Assembly (NCBI GenBank): GCA_946885645.1
Contig: CAMPGU010000117.1
Coordinates: forward strand, 1 to 12,003
DNA: 12,003 bases
Reading direction: 5' to 3'
Source of the DNA: an uncultured Haloferula sp.
GTDB taxonomy: Bacteria > Verrucomicrobiota > Verrucomicrobiae > Verrucomicrobiales > Akkermansiaceae
Positions 6,742-12,003 of this stretch are shown here, piece by piece (position 1 is the stretch's first letter; each line of letters starts with the position of its first letter). The notes beneath the pieces are model-generated. The model was not told the DNA's origin, made no database searches, and was given only the letters and a program-made list of their open reading frames with translations. Both the position numbers and the translations under genes were made by a program.

Positions 6742-7626
6742 CTACCGCTTCACGCAAGAAATCGCCATGAAGACGGGAAACTCCTGTACCGCGCGGTTTT
6801 CCCCCTTCGCGCGCGGTCCCGGCTGGGAGCGGCGGTGGCTGAAAAGCTCCTCGCACACGGTGATCCCCAGCCCGGCCTGCCCGAATGCGGTCAGCACCTG
6901 CCCGACCGGCCGGTGATAAAAGGTGGTGGTTTCCCCTCCTCCTTGGCCCGGATGGGTGACGATCGGTATTTCCTGCGGCACGCCGTAACGGTCCACCCGG
7001 CGGTATTGAAGCTTCCGGCCCTCGTCCCAGCCCCAGTGCGCCTGCTGCGGAATGCGGAAGCACGGGTGCATGAAAATAGCCACGAAACGCCCCCCGGGCT
7101 TCAACGCGGCGGCCGTCTGGCGGGCCATCGCGGGGAGATCCGGCACGTCGTGCACCGCCATGATGCAGGCGGCGGCGTCATGCGAGCCATCCGTCCACGG
7201 ACCGGGCGCACAGGCATCGGCAACGATCAGCTCGACCCGTTTCTCGTTCTCGAAGCGGGCTTTGGCGGAGGCGATGAGCCGCGGGCTGGCATCCACCCCC
7301 GTAATTTTGCCCACCTTCGCCTCCAGCAGGAGGGGGATCAGCACGCCTTGGCCGCAACAGAGGTCGAGGATCTTCTCTCCCGCCGCCGGAGCAAGCAGGC
7401 GCAGCGCGGCGGGGAGGATGACATTGCGGTGGTAGTCGGACCCGCGTTCGCCGACGAGCTTGTCGTACCAGCCCGCGACCTGGTCCCAGCCCTGCTCCTG
7501 TTTCTGAGCCCGGGGGCCGGATTGCTTGGAGAAGGACGCACCCTGTCCCTTCCCGGGAGACGGGCCGGATCGTTTCCAGGCCTTCTTCGCTTGAAAAGCC
7601 GGGCGTTTACGGGGCGGAGGAGGCAT
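6742..7626 (-). CDS. class I SAM-dependent methyltransferase with basic N-terminal tail
   Basis: A 294-residue protein. Residues 47-190 form a class I methyltransferase domain: GWDQVAGWYDKLVGERGSDYH (47-66, UbiE/COQ5-like lead-in), motif I ILDLCCGQGVLIPLL (86-100), acidic residue in GVDASPRLI (110-118), VADA (135-138), CIMAVHDVPD (154-163) and LKPGGRFV (175-182). The substrate is unknown. Residues 1-45 are unusual: Pro-, Lys- and Arg-rich (PPPPRKRPAFQAKKAWKR...), probably disordered and able to touch nucleic acid or ribosomes. The long open frame extends upstream into recR, but that part is a shadow; MPPPPRK at 7626 is the first ATG after recR and gives a sensible protein. It lies 25 nt behind recR, probably co-transcribed. 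No Shine-Dalgarno motif is seen. Confidence 0.82.
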   Translation of the reverse strand: MPPPPRKRPAFQAKKAWKRSGPSPGKGQGASFSKQSGPRAQKQEQGWDQVAGWYDKLVGERGSDYHRNVILPAALRLLAPAAGEKILDLCCGQGVLIPLLLEAKVGKITGVDASPRLIASAKARFENEKRVELIVADACAPGPWTDGSHDAAACIMAVHDVPDLPAMARQTAAALKPGGRFVAIFMHPCFRIPQQAHWGWDEGRKLQYRRVDRYGVPQEIPIVTHPGQGGGETTTFYHRPVGQVLTAFGQAGLGITVCEELFSHRRSQPGPRAKGENRAVQEFPVFMAISCVKR

Positions 7627-7651
7627 GGTGAGCGATTGAATTGGGAATGTC

Positions 7652-8251
7652 CTACAAGCCCCGCCTGCCTTCCAGCGCGCGGGCAAGGGTGAGGGCGTCG
7701 GCGTGTTCCAAGCCACCGCCGGCAGGCAGCCCTTGGGCGATGCGGGTGACGTGGCAGCGGCCGCGCAGGAGACCCGCGAGGTAGTTCGCGGTCGCCTCCC
7801 CTTCCACATCGGAACCGGCGGCAAGGATGACCTCCGGGACGCCCTCCGTTTCTATCCGCGCCAAAAGGGATCCGATCCGCAAATCATCGGGAGTCACGTT
7901 GTCGAGCGGCGAAAGCTTTCCCCCCAGGCAGTGATAGCGGCCCTTGAAAACGCCGGAACGTTCCAAAGGCAGCACATCGGTCGCCTGCTCCACGACGCAG
8001 ATTACCGGCTCCCGCGAGGTATCGGCGCAGATGGCGCAGCGTTCCGCCGTGGCGAAAAAGCCGCAGGTCGGGCAGGCAAGCACCTCCTCCTTCGCCGCCT
8101 CCAGCGCCCGCGCGAGCGCAAGCGGGTCCGCCTTCGCGCTCTGGAGCAGCCAAATGGCGATGCGTTCCGCGCTACGCGGCCCCACGCCGGGAAGCCGGCG
8201 GAACTCATCCACCAAGCGGCTGACGGTCTCGGGATATTCGATGCGTGCCAT
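7652..8251 (-). CDS. recR: recombination mediator RecR
   Basis: RecR works with RecO (and RecF) to load RecA on SSB-coated gapped DNA in recombinational repair. The 199-residue length is standard. Visible parts are the helix-hairpin-helix RLPGVGPRSAERIA (19-32), the zinc finger with Cys60, 63, 72 and 75 (CPTCGFFATAERCAIC), the Toprim domain from VICVVEQATDVLPLE (83-97) through YHCLGGKLSPLDN (106-118) to GSDVEGEATANYLA (146-159), and the C-terminal RIAQGLPAGGGLEHADALTL, which is typical. The start MARIEYPETV at 8251 is chosen over an in-frame ATG at 8305 that would overlap the upstream gene and add a non-family stretch. The usual partners dnaX and ybaB are not here; instead a membrane-protein gene lies 13 nt upstream and a methyltransferase 25 nt downstream. 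Confidence 0.96.
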   Translation of the reverse strand: MARIEYPETVSRLVDEFRRLPGVGPRSAERIAIWLLQSAKADPLALARALEAAKEEVLACPTCGFFATAERCAICADTSREPVICVVEQATDVLPLERSGVFKGRYHCLGGKLSPLDNVTPDDLRIGSLLARIETEGVPEVILAAGSDVEGEATANYLAGLLRGRCHVTRIAQGLPAGGGLEHADALTLARALEGRRGL

Positions 8252-8264
8252 GCGGGATGCGTGC

Positions 8265-8699
8265 CTAGAGGGATTCGTCGCCGGGTTCCTGATGGCGGGT
8301 GGCATAGATCATCGCCCAGAGCCCGCACCACAGGAGCGATACCAGCGGCAGGGTGACCGCCGCCCGGTAGCCCGCCAGAGCCAGCACGGGAATCCACGCC
8401 AAGGTAAGGACGAGGGTGGTGATCCAGAGCACGCTGCGGCGCCAATTCTTGCGGGAGACGAGCATGGCCGCGGTCAGGCCGAAAACCAGCGGCACGGTCC
8501 AGAGCCAAGGGGCGGCAGCAGGCAGCGCGCGGAATCCGCCGCCGAGCCCGCTACCGGACAACCATGCCGCGACCAAGGTGTCGAACTTCGCGGACAATCC
8601 GCGCACCTCGAGCACGGCTCCCACCACCAGGGACATTCCGCCGATGGCCAGCAGGGCGGCACCGGGATGGGCAGGAGGTTTGCGCGAGGAGTTGGACAT
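8265..8699 (-). CDS. hypothetical four-helix membrane protein
   Basis: I do not recognise a family. The 144-residue protein has a short hydrophilic N-terminus and four likely membrane helices near residues 13-30, 64-82, 88-109 and 112-133, with a basic cytoplasmic-type loop RKNWRR (83-88) and an acidic tail (HQEPGDESL). The start at 8699 (MSNSSRKPPAHPG) is chosen because the 35 residues before it in the same frame are Arg-rich and not membrane-protein-like, and a candidate promoter sits inside that stretch. It is the first gene of a likely operon with recR (13 nt) and the methyltransferase. It is separated from the peroxiredoxin gene by 101 nt. Confidence 0.7.
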   Translation of the reverse strand: MSNSSRKPPAHPGAALLAIGGMSLVVGAVLEVRGLSAKFDTLVAAWLSGSGLGGGFRALPAAAPWLWTVPLVFGLTAAMLVSRKNWRRSVLWITTLVLTLAWIPVLALAGYRAAVTLPLVSLLWCGLWAMIYATRHQEPGDESL

Positions 8700-8713
8700 G
8701 CGGCGGTGGCGGG

Positions 8714-8743
8714 AGACTAGGGGGTTGGCGGCGGAGAGCTCAA
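8714..8743 (-). promoter_or_regulatory. candidate promoter of the membrane protein-recR-methyltransferase operon
   Basis: On the minus strand TTGAGC (8738-8743), an 18-nt spacer and TAGTCT (8714-8719). Form and -10 resemble the lipA and rpsU promoters in this window. Predicted transcription start is about 8707, leaving a leader of roughly 8 nt before the ATG at 8699. Confidence 0.42.
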
Positions 8744-8800
8744 CAGGTTTAAGGGAAAGGTGAAAGGGCCTCTTGCCGGGCCGACAACGCCGGGAATGCC

Positions 8801-9310
8801 TCATTCCGGATTTCCGAGTGCTTGCTTGAGCAATTCCAGATGCCCGTCCGGCGAAACCTTTTCCAATACCGCCTCCACCCGGCCCTCCGGCCCGATGACG
8901 AAGGTGCTCCGCTCCGTCCCCATGAACTTCTTCCCGTACATCGATTTTTCCACCCAGACCCCGTAGTCATTGACGATCCGCTGGTCCTCGTCGGCGATCA
9001 GCGGGTAGGGAAGCTCGTATTTCGCGGCGAAACGCCGGTGCCTCTTCACCGGATCGATGCTCACCCCGAAGATCCGGGCCTTTGCCTCCAGCTCGCTCCA
9101 GCCGTCCCGCAGCGCACAGGCCTGCCTCGTGCACCCGGGAGTATCGTCCCTCGGGTAGAAGACGAGCACCACCCGCCGGCCCCGGAGTTCCGCGAGGGAG
9201 ATCGACCCGGCCTCGCCATATCCCCCGCCGGTGACGGGAGCGGTAAACAGGGGGGCAAGATCTCCGGGCCGCGGCTTCACGGCCCGAAATTGCCCCGCAT
9301 TTTCAGACAT
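8801..9310 (-). CDS. bcp: thioredoxin-dependent peroxiredoxin, Bcp/PrxQ type
   Basis: A 169-residue peroxiredoxin that reduces hydrogen peroxide and organic peroxides with electrons from thioredoxin in the cytoplasm. The active site FYPRDDTPGCTRQACALRDGW has the peroxidatic Cys60 and, five residues on, the resolving Cys65, the atypical two-Cys arrangement typical of Bcp. GVSIDPVKRHRRFAAKYELPYPLIAD (82-107) is the usual core, and GTERSTFVIGPEGRVEAV (131-148) contains the conserved Arg region. The start at 9310 puts a normal 15-residue lead before PGDLAPLF. It is divergent from rpsU. No clear promoter or Shine-Dalgarno motif was found on its side of the 108-nt gap. Confidence 0.92.
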   Translation of the reverse strand: MSENAGQFRAVKPRPGDLAPLFTAPVTGGGYGEAGSISLAELRGRRVVLVFYPRDDTPGCTRQACALRDGWSELEAKARIFGVSIDPVKRHRRFAAKYELPYPLIADEDQRIVNDYGVWVEKSMYGKKFMGTERSTFVIGPEGRVEAVLEKVSPDGHLELLKQALGNPE

Positions 9311-9351
9311 TCAAGCCCCGCGGAGGGAGGTGAAAATCGCGAACTCCCGGA

Positions 9352-9380
9352 TTGACAGTCGGCGGGCTCACCCGTAGCTT
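9352..9380 (+). promoter_or_regulatory. sigma70-type promoter of rpsU
   Basis: A perfect TTGACA (9352-9357), an exact 17-nt spacer, then TAGCTT (9375-9380), which keeps the T1, A2 and T6 of the -10. Transcription would start at about 9387, giving a leader of about 32 nt with an AGGA at 9397-9400, 18 nt before the ATG. This is the strongest promoter in the window, fitting a ribosomal protein gene. Confidence 0.7.
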
Positions 9381-9418
9381 CCGCGCCCCGACTTTTAGGA
9401 AAACCAGATTCGAATCGA

Positions 9419-9679
9419 ATGAGCGACCGTAGCATGCGTGGAGTAATGGTGAAAAAGGGCGAGCCTGTGGATCGCGCCCTGAAGCGCCTCAAGACCAAAT
9501 TGGACACCGAGGGCATCCTCGAGGAAATGCGCCGCCGCCGCGCATTCGAGTCTCCCGCCGCACGCAAGATCCGTAAGGCCCGTACCGCTCCCAAGCGCCA
9601 CAAGGTGCGCTGGCGCTACACCAGCCCCTCGCAGACCGCCAGGGCTGAAGAAGCTGCCGCTGCTGCCGCGGAGGCCTGA
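9419..9679 (+). CDS. rpsU: small ribosomal subunit protein bS21
   Basis: bS21 is a small basic protein of the 30S platform beside the 3' end of 16S rRNA, where it helps start translation. Residues 11-54 (VKKGEPVDRALKRLK, then EGILEEMRRRRAFESPAARKIRK) are the conserved S21 core. The C-terminus continues with a basic RKARTAPKRHKVRWRY and ends in an Ala/Glu tail (TARAEEAAAAAAEA) that I do not associate with the standard protein. Total length is 86 residues against about 70 in many bacteria. Met6 and Met10 are alternative starts; Met10 (9446) has GGAG only 2 nt before it, too close to be ideal. The gene stands alone on the plus strand with its own promoter and terminator. Confidence 0.93.
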   Translation: MSDRSMRGVMVKKGEPVDRALKRLKTKLDTEGILEEMRRRRAFESPAARKIRKARTAPKRHKVRWRYTSPSQTARAEEAAAAAAEA

Positions 9680-9708
9680 AGCCATCGTTTTCCTAAGTCG
9701 CATGCAGG

Positions 9709-9740
9709 ACGGACGCCCGTAAAGGCGTCCGTTTTTGTTT
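9709..9740 (+). terminator. intrinsic terminator of rpsU
   Basis: A perfect 9-bp stem, ACGGACGCC (9709-9717) with GGCGTCCGT (9724-9732), closes a 6-nt loop and runs into TTTTTGTTT. It begins 29 nt after the rpsU stop. The other strand lacks a T-run after the stem, so it acts mainly on rpsU. Confidence 0.93.
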
Positions 9741-9816
9741 GTACCGAGCCGGTAGCATCCTCCGCGAACTTGATGGAGAAGCACCTGCACAGGAAAGGGA
9801 AGCGCGAGACAGCGTC

Positions 9817-10209
9817 TCAGCCCTCCAGCTTCCTCCGCGTGTCTCCGTCCATGACGAGAGGCTTGCCCCCGTGATCCACCCTCACGGTGGTCATTTTGCC
9901 ATGGGCACAGATCTCGCCCTCCTTGAGCACCTCGAAGAGCCATTGCACCGAGGCTGCACCGACGCGCTCGATCCCGAGATGCACTTCGATTTGGTCCCCG
10001 AAGCGCAGGGGCCGCTTGTAATCGCAGGAGACATGGACCCGCGGCCATCCGCCCAGTTCCCGGTCGATGATGACGATTCCCTGCTGCTGCAGGTAGGCGT
10101 GCTCCGCCTCTTCCACGTGGCGAAAGACTTTCGGGAAATGCATCCAGCCGCTGCAGTCGGTATCGCCGAAGGCCACCTGCGAAGCATGAACATGGCAGGG
10201 GCTTTCCAT
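9817..10209 (-). CDS. acyl-CoA/acyl-ACP thioesterase, 4HBT (YbgC-like) hotdog fold
   Basis: A 130-residue single-domain hotdog protein that hydrolyses acyl thioesters. The 4-hydroxybenzoyl-CoA thioesterase signature is at 12-40: VAFGDTDCSGWMHFPKVFRHVEEAEHAYL, with the predicted catalytic Asp18 in DTDxxG. The β-sheet part VHVSCDYKRPLRFGDQIEVHLGIERVG (58-84) is also normal for the family. Substrate choice (acyl-CoA or acyl-ACP, chain length) cannot be read from sequence. It lies just 7 nt behind fabF on the same strand, so the two are co-transcribed, which hints at release of acyl chains from ACP or a housekeeping role in lipid synthesis. A short palindrome, GAGAC-AGC-GTCTC (9806-9818), overlaps its stop codon. 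Confidence 0.88.
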   Translation of the reverse strand: MESPCHVHASQVAFGDTDCSGWMHFPKVFRHVEEAEHAYLQQQGIVIIDRELGGWPRVHVSCDYKRPLRFGDQIEVHLGIERVGAASVQWLFEVLKEGEICAHGKMTTVRVDHGGKPLVMDGDTRRKLEG

Positions 10210-10216
10210 AGGCGCG

Positions 10217-11464
10217 TCAGGCGTAGCGTTTCACCAGCAGCGAGGCATTGTGCCCGCCGAAGCCGAAGCTGTTACTTAGGGCGACGTCCACTTTCGTTTC
10301 GCGGGCCGTATTCGGCACCACGTCCAAATCACATTCGGGATCCTGATCCTCCACGTTGATGGTCGGCGGCACCACGTTGTCCACGATGGACATCACGCTC
10401 GCCACCAGTTCGATCCCGCCGGCGGCTCCGAGCATGTGCCCGGTCATCGACTTGGTGGAGCTGACCATCAGCCCGTTATTCGCGTGATCGCCGAAGGCCA
10501 GCTTGATCGCCTTCGTCTCGGCAATATCGCCGAGGCCGGTGGAGGTGGCGTGGGCGTTGAGATACTGCACATCCTCCGGATTCAGCTTCGCGTGCTTGAG
10601 CGCCATGCCGATGGCGTAGGCCGGGCCCGAACCATCGGGCGAGGGGGCGCTGAGGTGGTAGGCATCCGCGCTGACGCCGTAACCGACGAGTTCCGCGTAA
10701 ATTTTCGCGCCGCGCTTCTTCGCGTGCTCCAGCTCCTCGATGACCACCACTCCGGCACCTTCCCCCATCACGAAGCCGTCGCGGCCCTTGTCGAAGGGGC
10801 GGGAGGCCTTTTCCGGCGCGTCGTTGCGGGTGCTGAGGGCCTTCATGTTCGCGAAGCCCGCGAGGCCCATTGGCAGGATGGTGGATTCCGCACCGCCCGC
10901 CAGGAAAGCATCGGCATCGCCGAATTTGATCATGCGCCAGGCTTCCCCGATGTTATGGTTCGAAGTCGCGCAAGCAGTGACAATCACCATGTTCGGGCCA
11001 TAGAGGCCGTGCTCCATGGAAATGATCCCGCTCGCGATGTTCGAAATCATCATCGGGATGGTGAAGGGCGAGACGCGCTTCGGGCCCTTCGTGAGGCAGA
11101 CCTCGTGCTCCCGCTCCAGCGTGCCGAGACCGCCGATGCCGCTGCCCACCATCACGCCGAAGCGGCGGCGGTCGATCTTCTCCACGTCCACGCCGCTGTC
11201 TGCCAGTGCCATCTTGGAGGCCGCCACCGCGAACTGCACATAGCGGTCGGAGCGACGGGAATCCTTGGGAACATTGAAATAGGGATCCGGAGAGAAGTCC
11301 TTCACCTCCCCGGCGATCTTGCACTCGAAGGGCTCGGGATCGAGCTGGGTGATCCGTCCGATCCCGCTGCGACCGGCTTTCAGGCCCTCCCAGGTGGATT
11401 TCAGATCATTTCCAAGGGGGCTGACACAGCCGATGCCGGTGATGACGACTCTTCTTTCGCTCAT
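10217..11464 (-). CDS. fabF: beta-ketoacyl-ACP synthase II
   Basis: FabF extends acyl-ACP by condensing it with malonyl-ACP in type II fatty acid synthesis. The 415-residue protein is full length and has the Cys-His-His triad: Cys165 in VTACATSNHNIGEA, His305 in LNAHATSTGLGD and His343 in SSTKSMTGHMLGAAGG, with the conserved Lys338. The C-terminal NSFGFGGHNASLLVKRY is intact. The start MSERRVVITGIG at 11464 is chosen over an in-frame ATG at 11527 whose extra 21 residues are not family-like. acpP, which very often precedes fabF, is not adjacent; instead a small zinc-ribbon gene lies 66 nt upstream. A 4HBT thioesterase follows at 7 nt. No clear promoter was found in the 66-nt gap. Confidence 0.95.
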   Translation of the reverse strand: MSERRVVITGIGCVSPLGNDLKSTWEGLKAGRSGIGRITQLDPEPFECKIAGEVKDFSPDPYFNVPKDSRRSDRYVQFAVAASKMALADSGVDVEKIDRRRFGVMVGSGIGGLGTLEREHEVCLTKGPKRVSPFTIPMMISNIASGIISMEHGLYGPNMVIVTACATSNHNIGEAWRMIKFGDADAFLAGGAESTILPMGLAGFANMKALSTRNDAPEKASRPFDKGRDGFVMGEGAGVVVIEELEHAKKRGAKIYAELVGYGVSADAYHLSAPSPDGSGPAYAIGMALKHAKLNPEDVQYLNAHATSTGLGDIAETKAIKLAFGDHANNGLMVSSTKSMTGHMLGAAGGIELVASVMSIVDNVVPPTINVEDQDPECDLDVVPNTARETKVDVALSNSFGFGGHNASLLVKRYA

Positions 11465-11530
11465 GGGTGATGGGGCGTGAAAAACGGGAATCCGGGCGTC
11501 CTTAGATGCTGTGGGGATGGGTGGCAAGCC

Positions 11531-11773
11531 TCATCCCAAACTGCGGTTGCGGCCCCTTTCATTCGCCGCCCCGCAGTGGGGACAATGGAAGATAGGGCTT
11601 CTTCCCTCGTCTTCAATCACGAGCAGGCAAAAACGGCAGGACACGCGGCGGCGCAACGAGCGGCGCTCGGCATTGCGATTCGACCACCGGGAAATCCACG
11701 AGAAAAGCGTCACCGCGACCATCGATCCCCCGATGCTCCATGCCGCCAACTCGGTGAGGGTAAGTTCGATCAT
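11531..11773 (-). CDS. small membrane-anchored zinc-ribbon protein, function unknown
   Basis: I do not recognise the family. The 80-residue protein has one membrane helix (about residues 9-30, AAWSIGGSMVAVTLFSWI), a very basic stretch (NRNAERRSLRRR, 32-43), and two Cys pairs, SCRFC (Cys46, 49) and HCPHCGAAN (Cys64, 67), which would form a zinc ribbon facing the cytoplasm by the positive-inside rule. The start is decided by an ATGA overlap: its ATG (11771-11773) overlaps the TGA (11770-11772) of the upstream gene, which also implies translational coupling. A longer reading from 11848 would overlap that gene widely and is less likely. fabF lies 66 nt downstream on the same strand. Confidence 0.7.
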   Translation of the reverse strand: MIELTLTELAAWSIGGSMVAVTLFSWISRWSNRNAERRSLRRRVSCRFCLLVIEDEGRSPIFHCPHCGAANERGRNRSLG

Positions 11774-12003
11774 GGCCCGCCTGAGATCTCCACTGCCGTC
11801 CAGCCGCCGCCTTTCGCGCCGCCTTCGATCCTGACCTGCCGCAGCCATGCCTCGACCGCGGTGCCGTCCTCGACCGGCTTCGCGGAAAACAGCGTGGTGA
11901 CCCGGAACACGCGGCCGTTGCCGTTGTATGCCAGCAGGTAACGGTTACCGCTAGCCATGCCTGCAGGGGCGACAACTTCCGGAATCACGGTCCGGAGATC
12001 GCC
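11770..12003 (-). CDS. hypothetical protein, C-terminal part (runs off the window)
   Basis: An open frame enters from the right edge and ends at a TGA at 11770-11772. The visible 77 residues read GDLRTVIPEVVAPAGMASGNRYLLAYNG... and end AVEISGGP. They look β-strand-rich (NRYLLAYNGNGRVFRVTTLF, then VEAWLRQVRIEGG), resembling the end of a soluble or exported β-domain; there is no membrane helix in this part. A GTG at 11986-11988 could start it, but the frame stays open to the edge, so the gene probably begins outside. The next gene overlaps its stop by 4 nt, so they form one unit. No family recognised. Confidence 0.6.
   Translation of the reverse strand, partial: GDLRTVIPEVVAPAGMASGNRYLLAYNGNGRVFRVTTLFSAKPVEDGTAVEAWLRQVRIEGGAKGGGWTAVEISGGP

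Noticed and set aside
5759..6916. 385-codon plus-strand frame opposite lipA
   Set aside because: It crosses lipA, the intergenic gap and part of the methyltransferase gene with no domain-like sequence; antisense shadow.
9806..9818. Palindrome GAGAC-AGC-GTCTC at the thioesterase stop as a terminator
   Set aside because: Only five base pairs with a three-base loop and no T-run on the minus strand; too weak to call.
10436..11470. 344-codon plus-strand frame opposite fabF
   Set aside because: It is His/Ala/Arg-rich with no motif and lies wholly opposite the well-conserved fabF; a typical shadow in GC-rich DNA.
1..12003. A defence island, prophage, insertion sequence, CRISPR array or biosynthetic cluster
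   Set aside because: No integrase, transposase, nuclease-helicase set, repeat-spacer pattern, tRNA or terminal repeats are visible; the genes are core functions.

Overview
The window is a GC-rich, gene-dense piece of bacterial chromosome carrying 15 protein genes and no mobile element, CRISPR array, rRNA or tRNA that I can see. The gene set (MurA, PrmC, LipA, RecR, FabF, S21) is housekeeping. The flavour of the proteins (Ala/Gly/Arg-rich Verrucomicrobiales-like homologues, an S21 with the VKKGEPVDRALKRLK start, many starts without a Shine-Dalgarno motif) suggests a Verrucomicrobiota bacterium near Luteolibacter/Haloferula. This assignment is from memory of the families and is only moderately sure.

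Layout. (1) 13-1467, minus: a likely operon of a four-helix DoxX/MauE membrane protein, a GNAT acetyltransferase and orotidine-5'-phosphate decarboxylase (pyrF). The pyrF frame stops after 135 codons, about half the family length, at the window edge. (2) 1555-5590, plus: a secreted YiiX-like permuted papain-fold hydrolase, an M20 zinc peptidase/deacylase, prmC and murA. (3) 5621-9310, minus: lipA (convergent with murA), a class I methyltransferase with a basic tail, recR, a four-helix membrane protein and a Bcp-type peroxiredoxin. (4) 9419-9679, plus: rpsU (bS21) with its own promoter and a clear intrinsic terminator. (5) 9817-12003, minus: a 4HBT thioesterase directly behind fabF, then an 80-residue membrane-anchored zinc-ribbon protein that overlaps by 4 nt the end of an unknown gene running off the window.

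How they fit together. There is no single pathway. Themes are fatty acid/lipoate metabolism (fabF, thioesterase, lipA), envelope (murA, YiiX-like hydrolase), translation (prmC, rpsU), recombination repair (recR) and redox (peroxiredoxin, DoxX/MauE). No intergenic stretch exceeds about 140 bases.

The most interesting non-coding signal is promoter placement. Candidate sigma70-type promoters ahead of the YiiX-like gene, the DoxX/MauE gene, lipA and the 8265-8699 gene all lie so close to the start codon that the mRNAs would have almost no leader. rpsU alone has a leader of about 30 nt with an AGGA. Three of these promoters share a TTGA(n2)-N17/18-TAGnnT form. I did not find evidence for a novel defence or mobile system.
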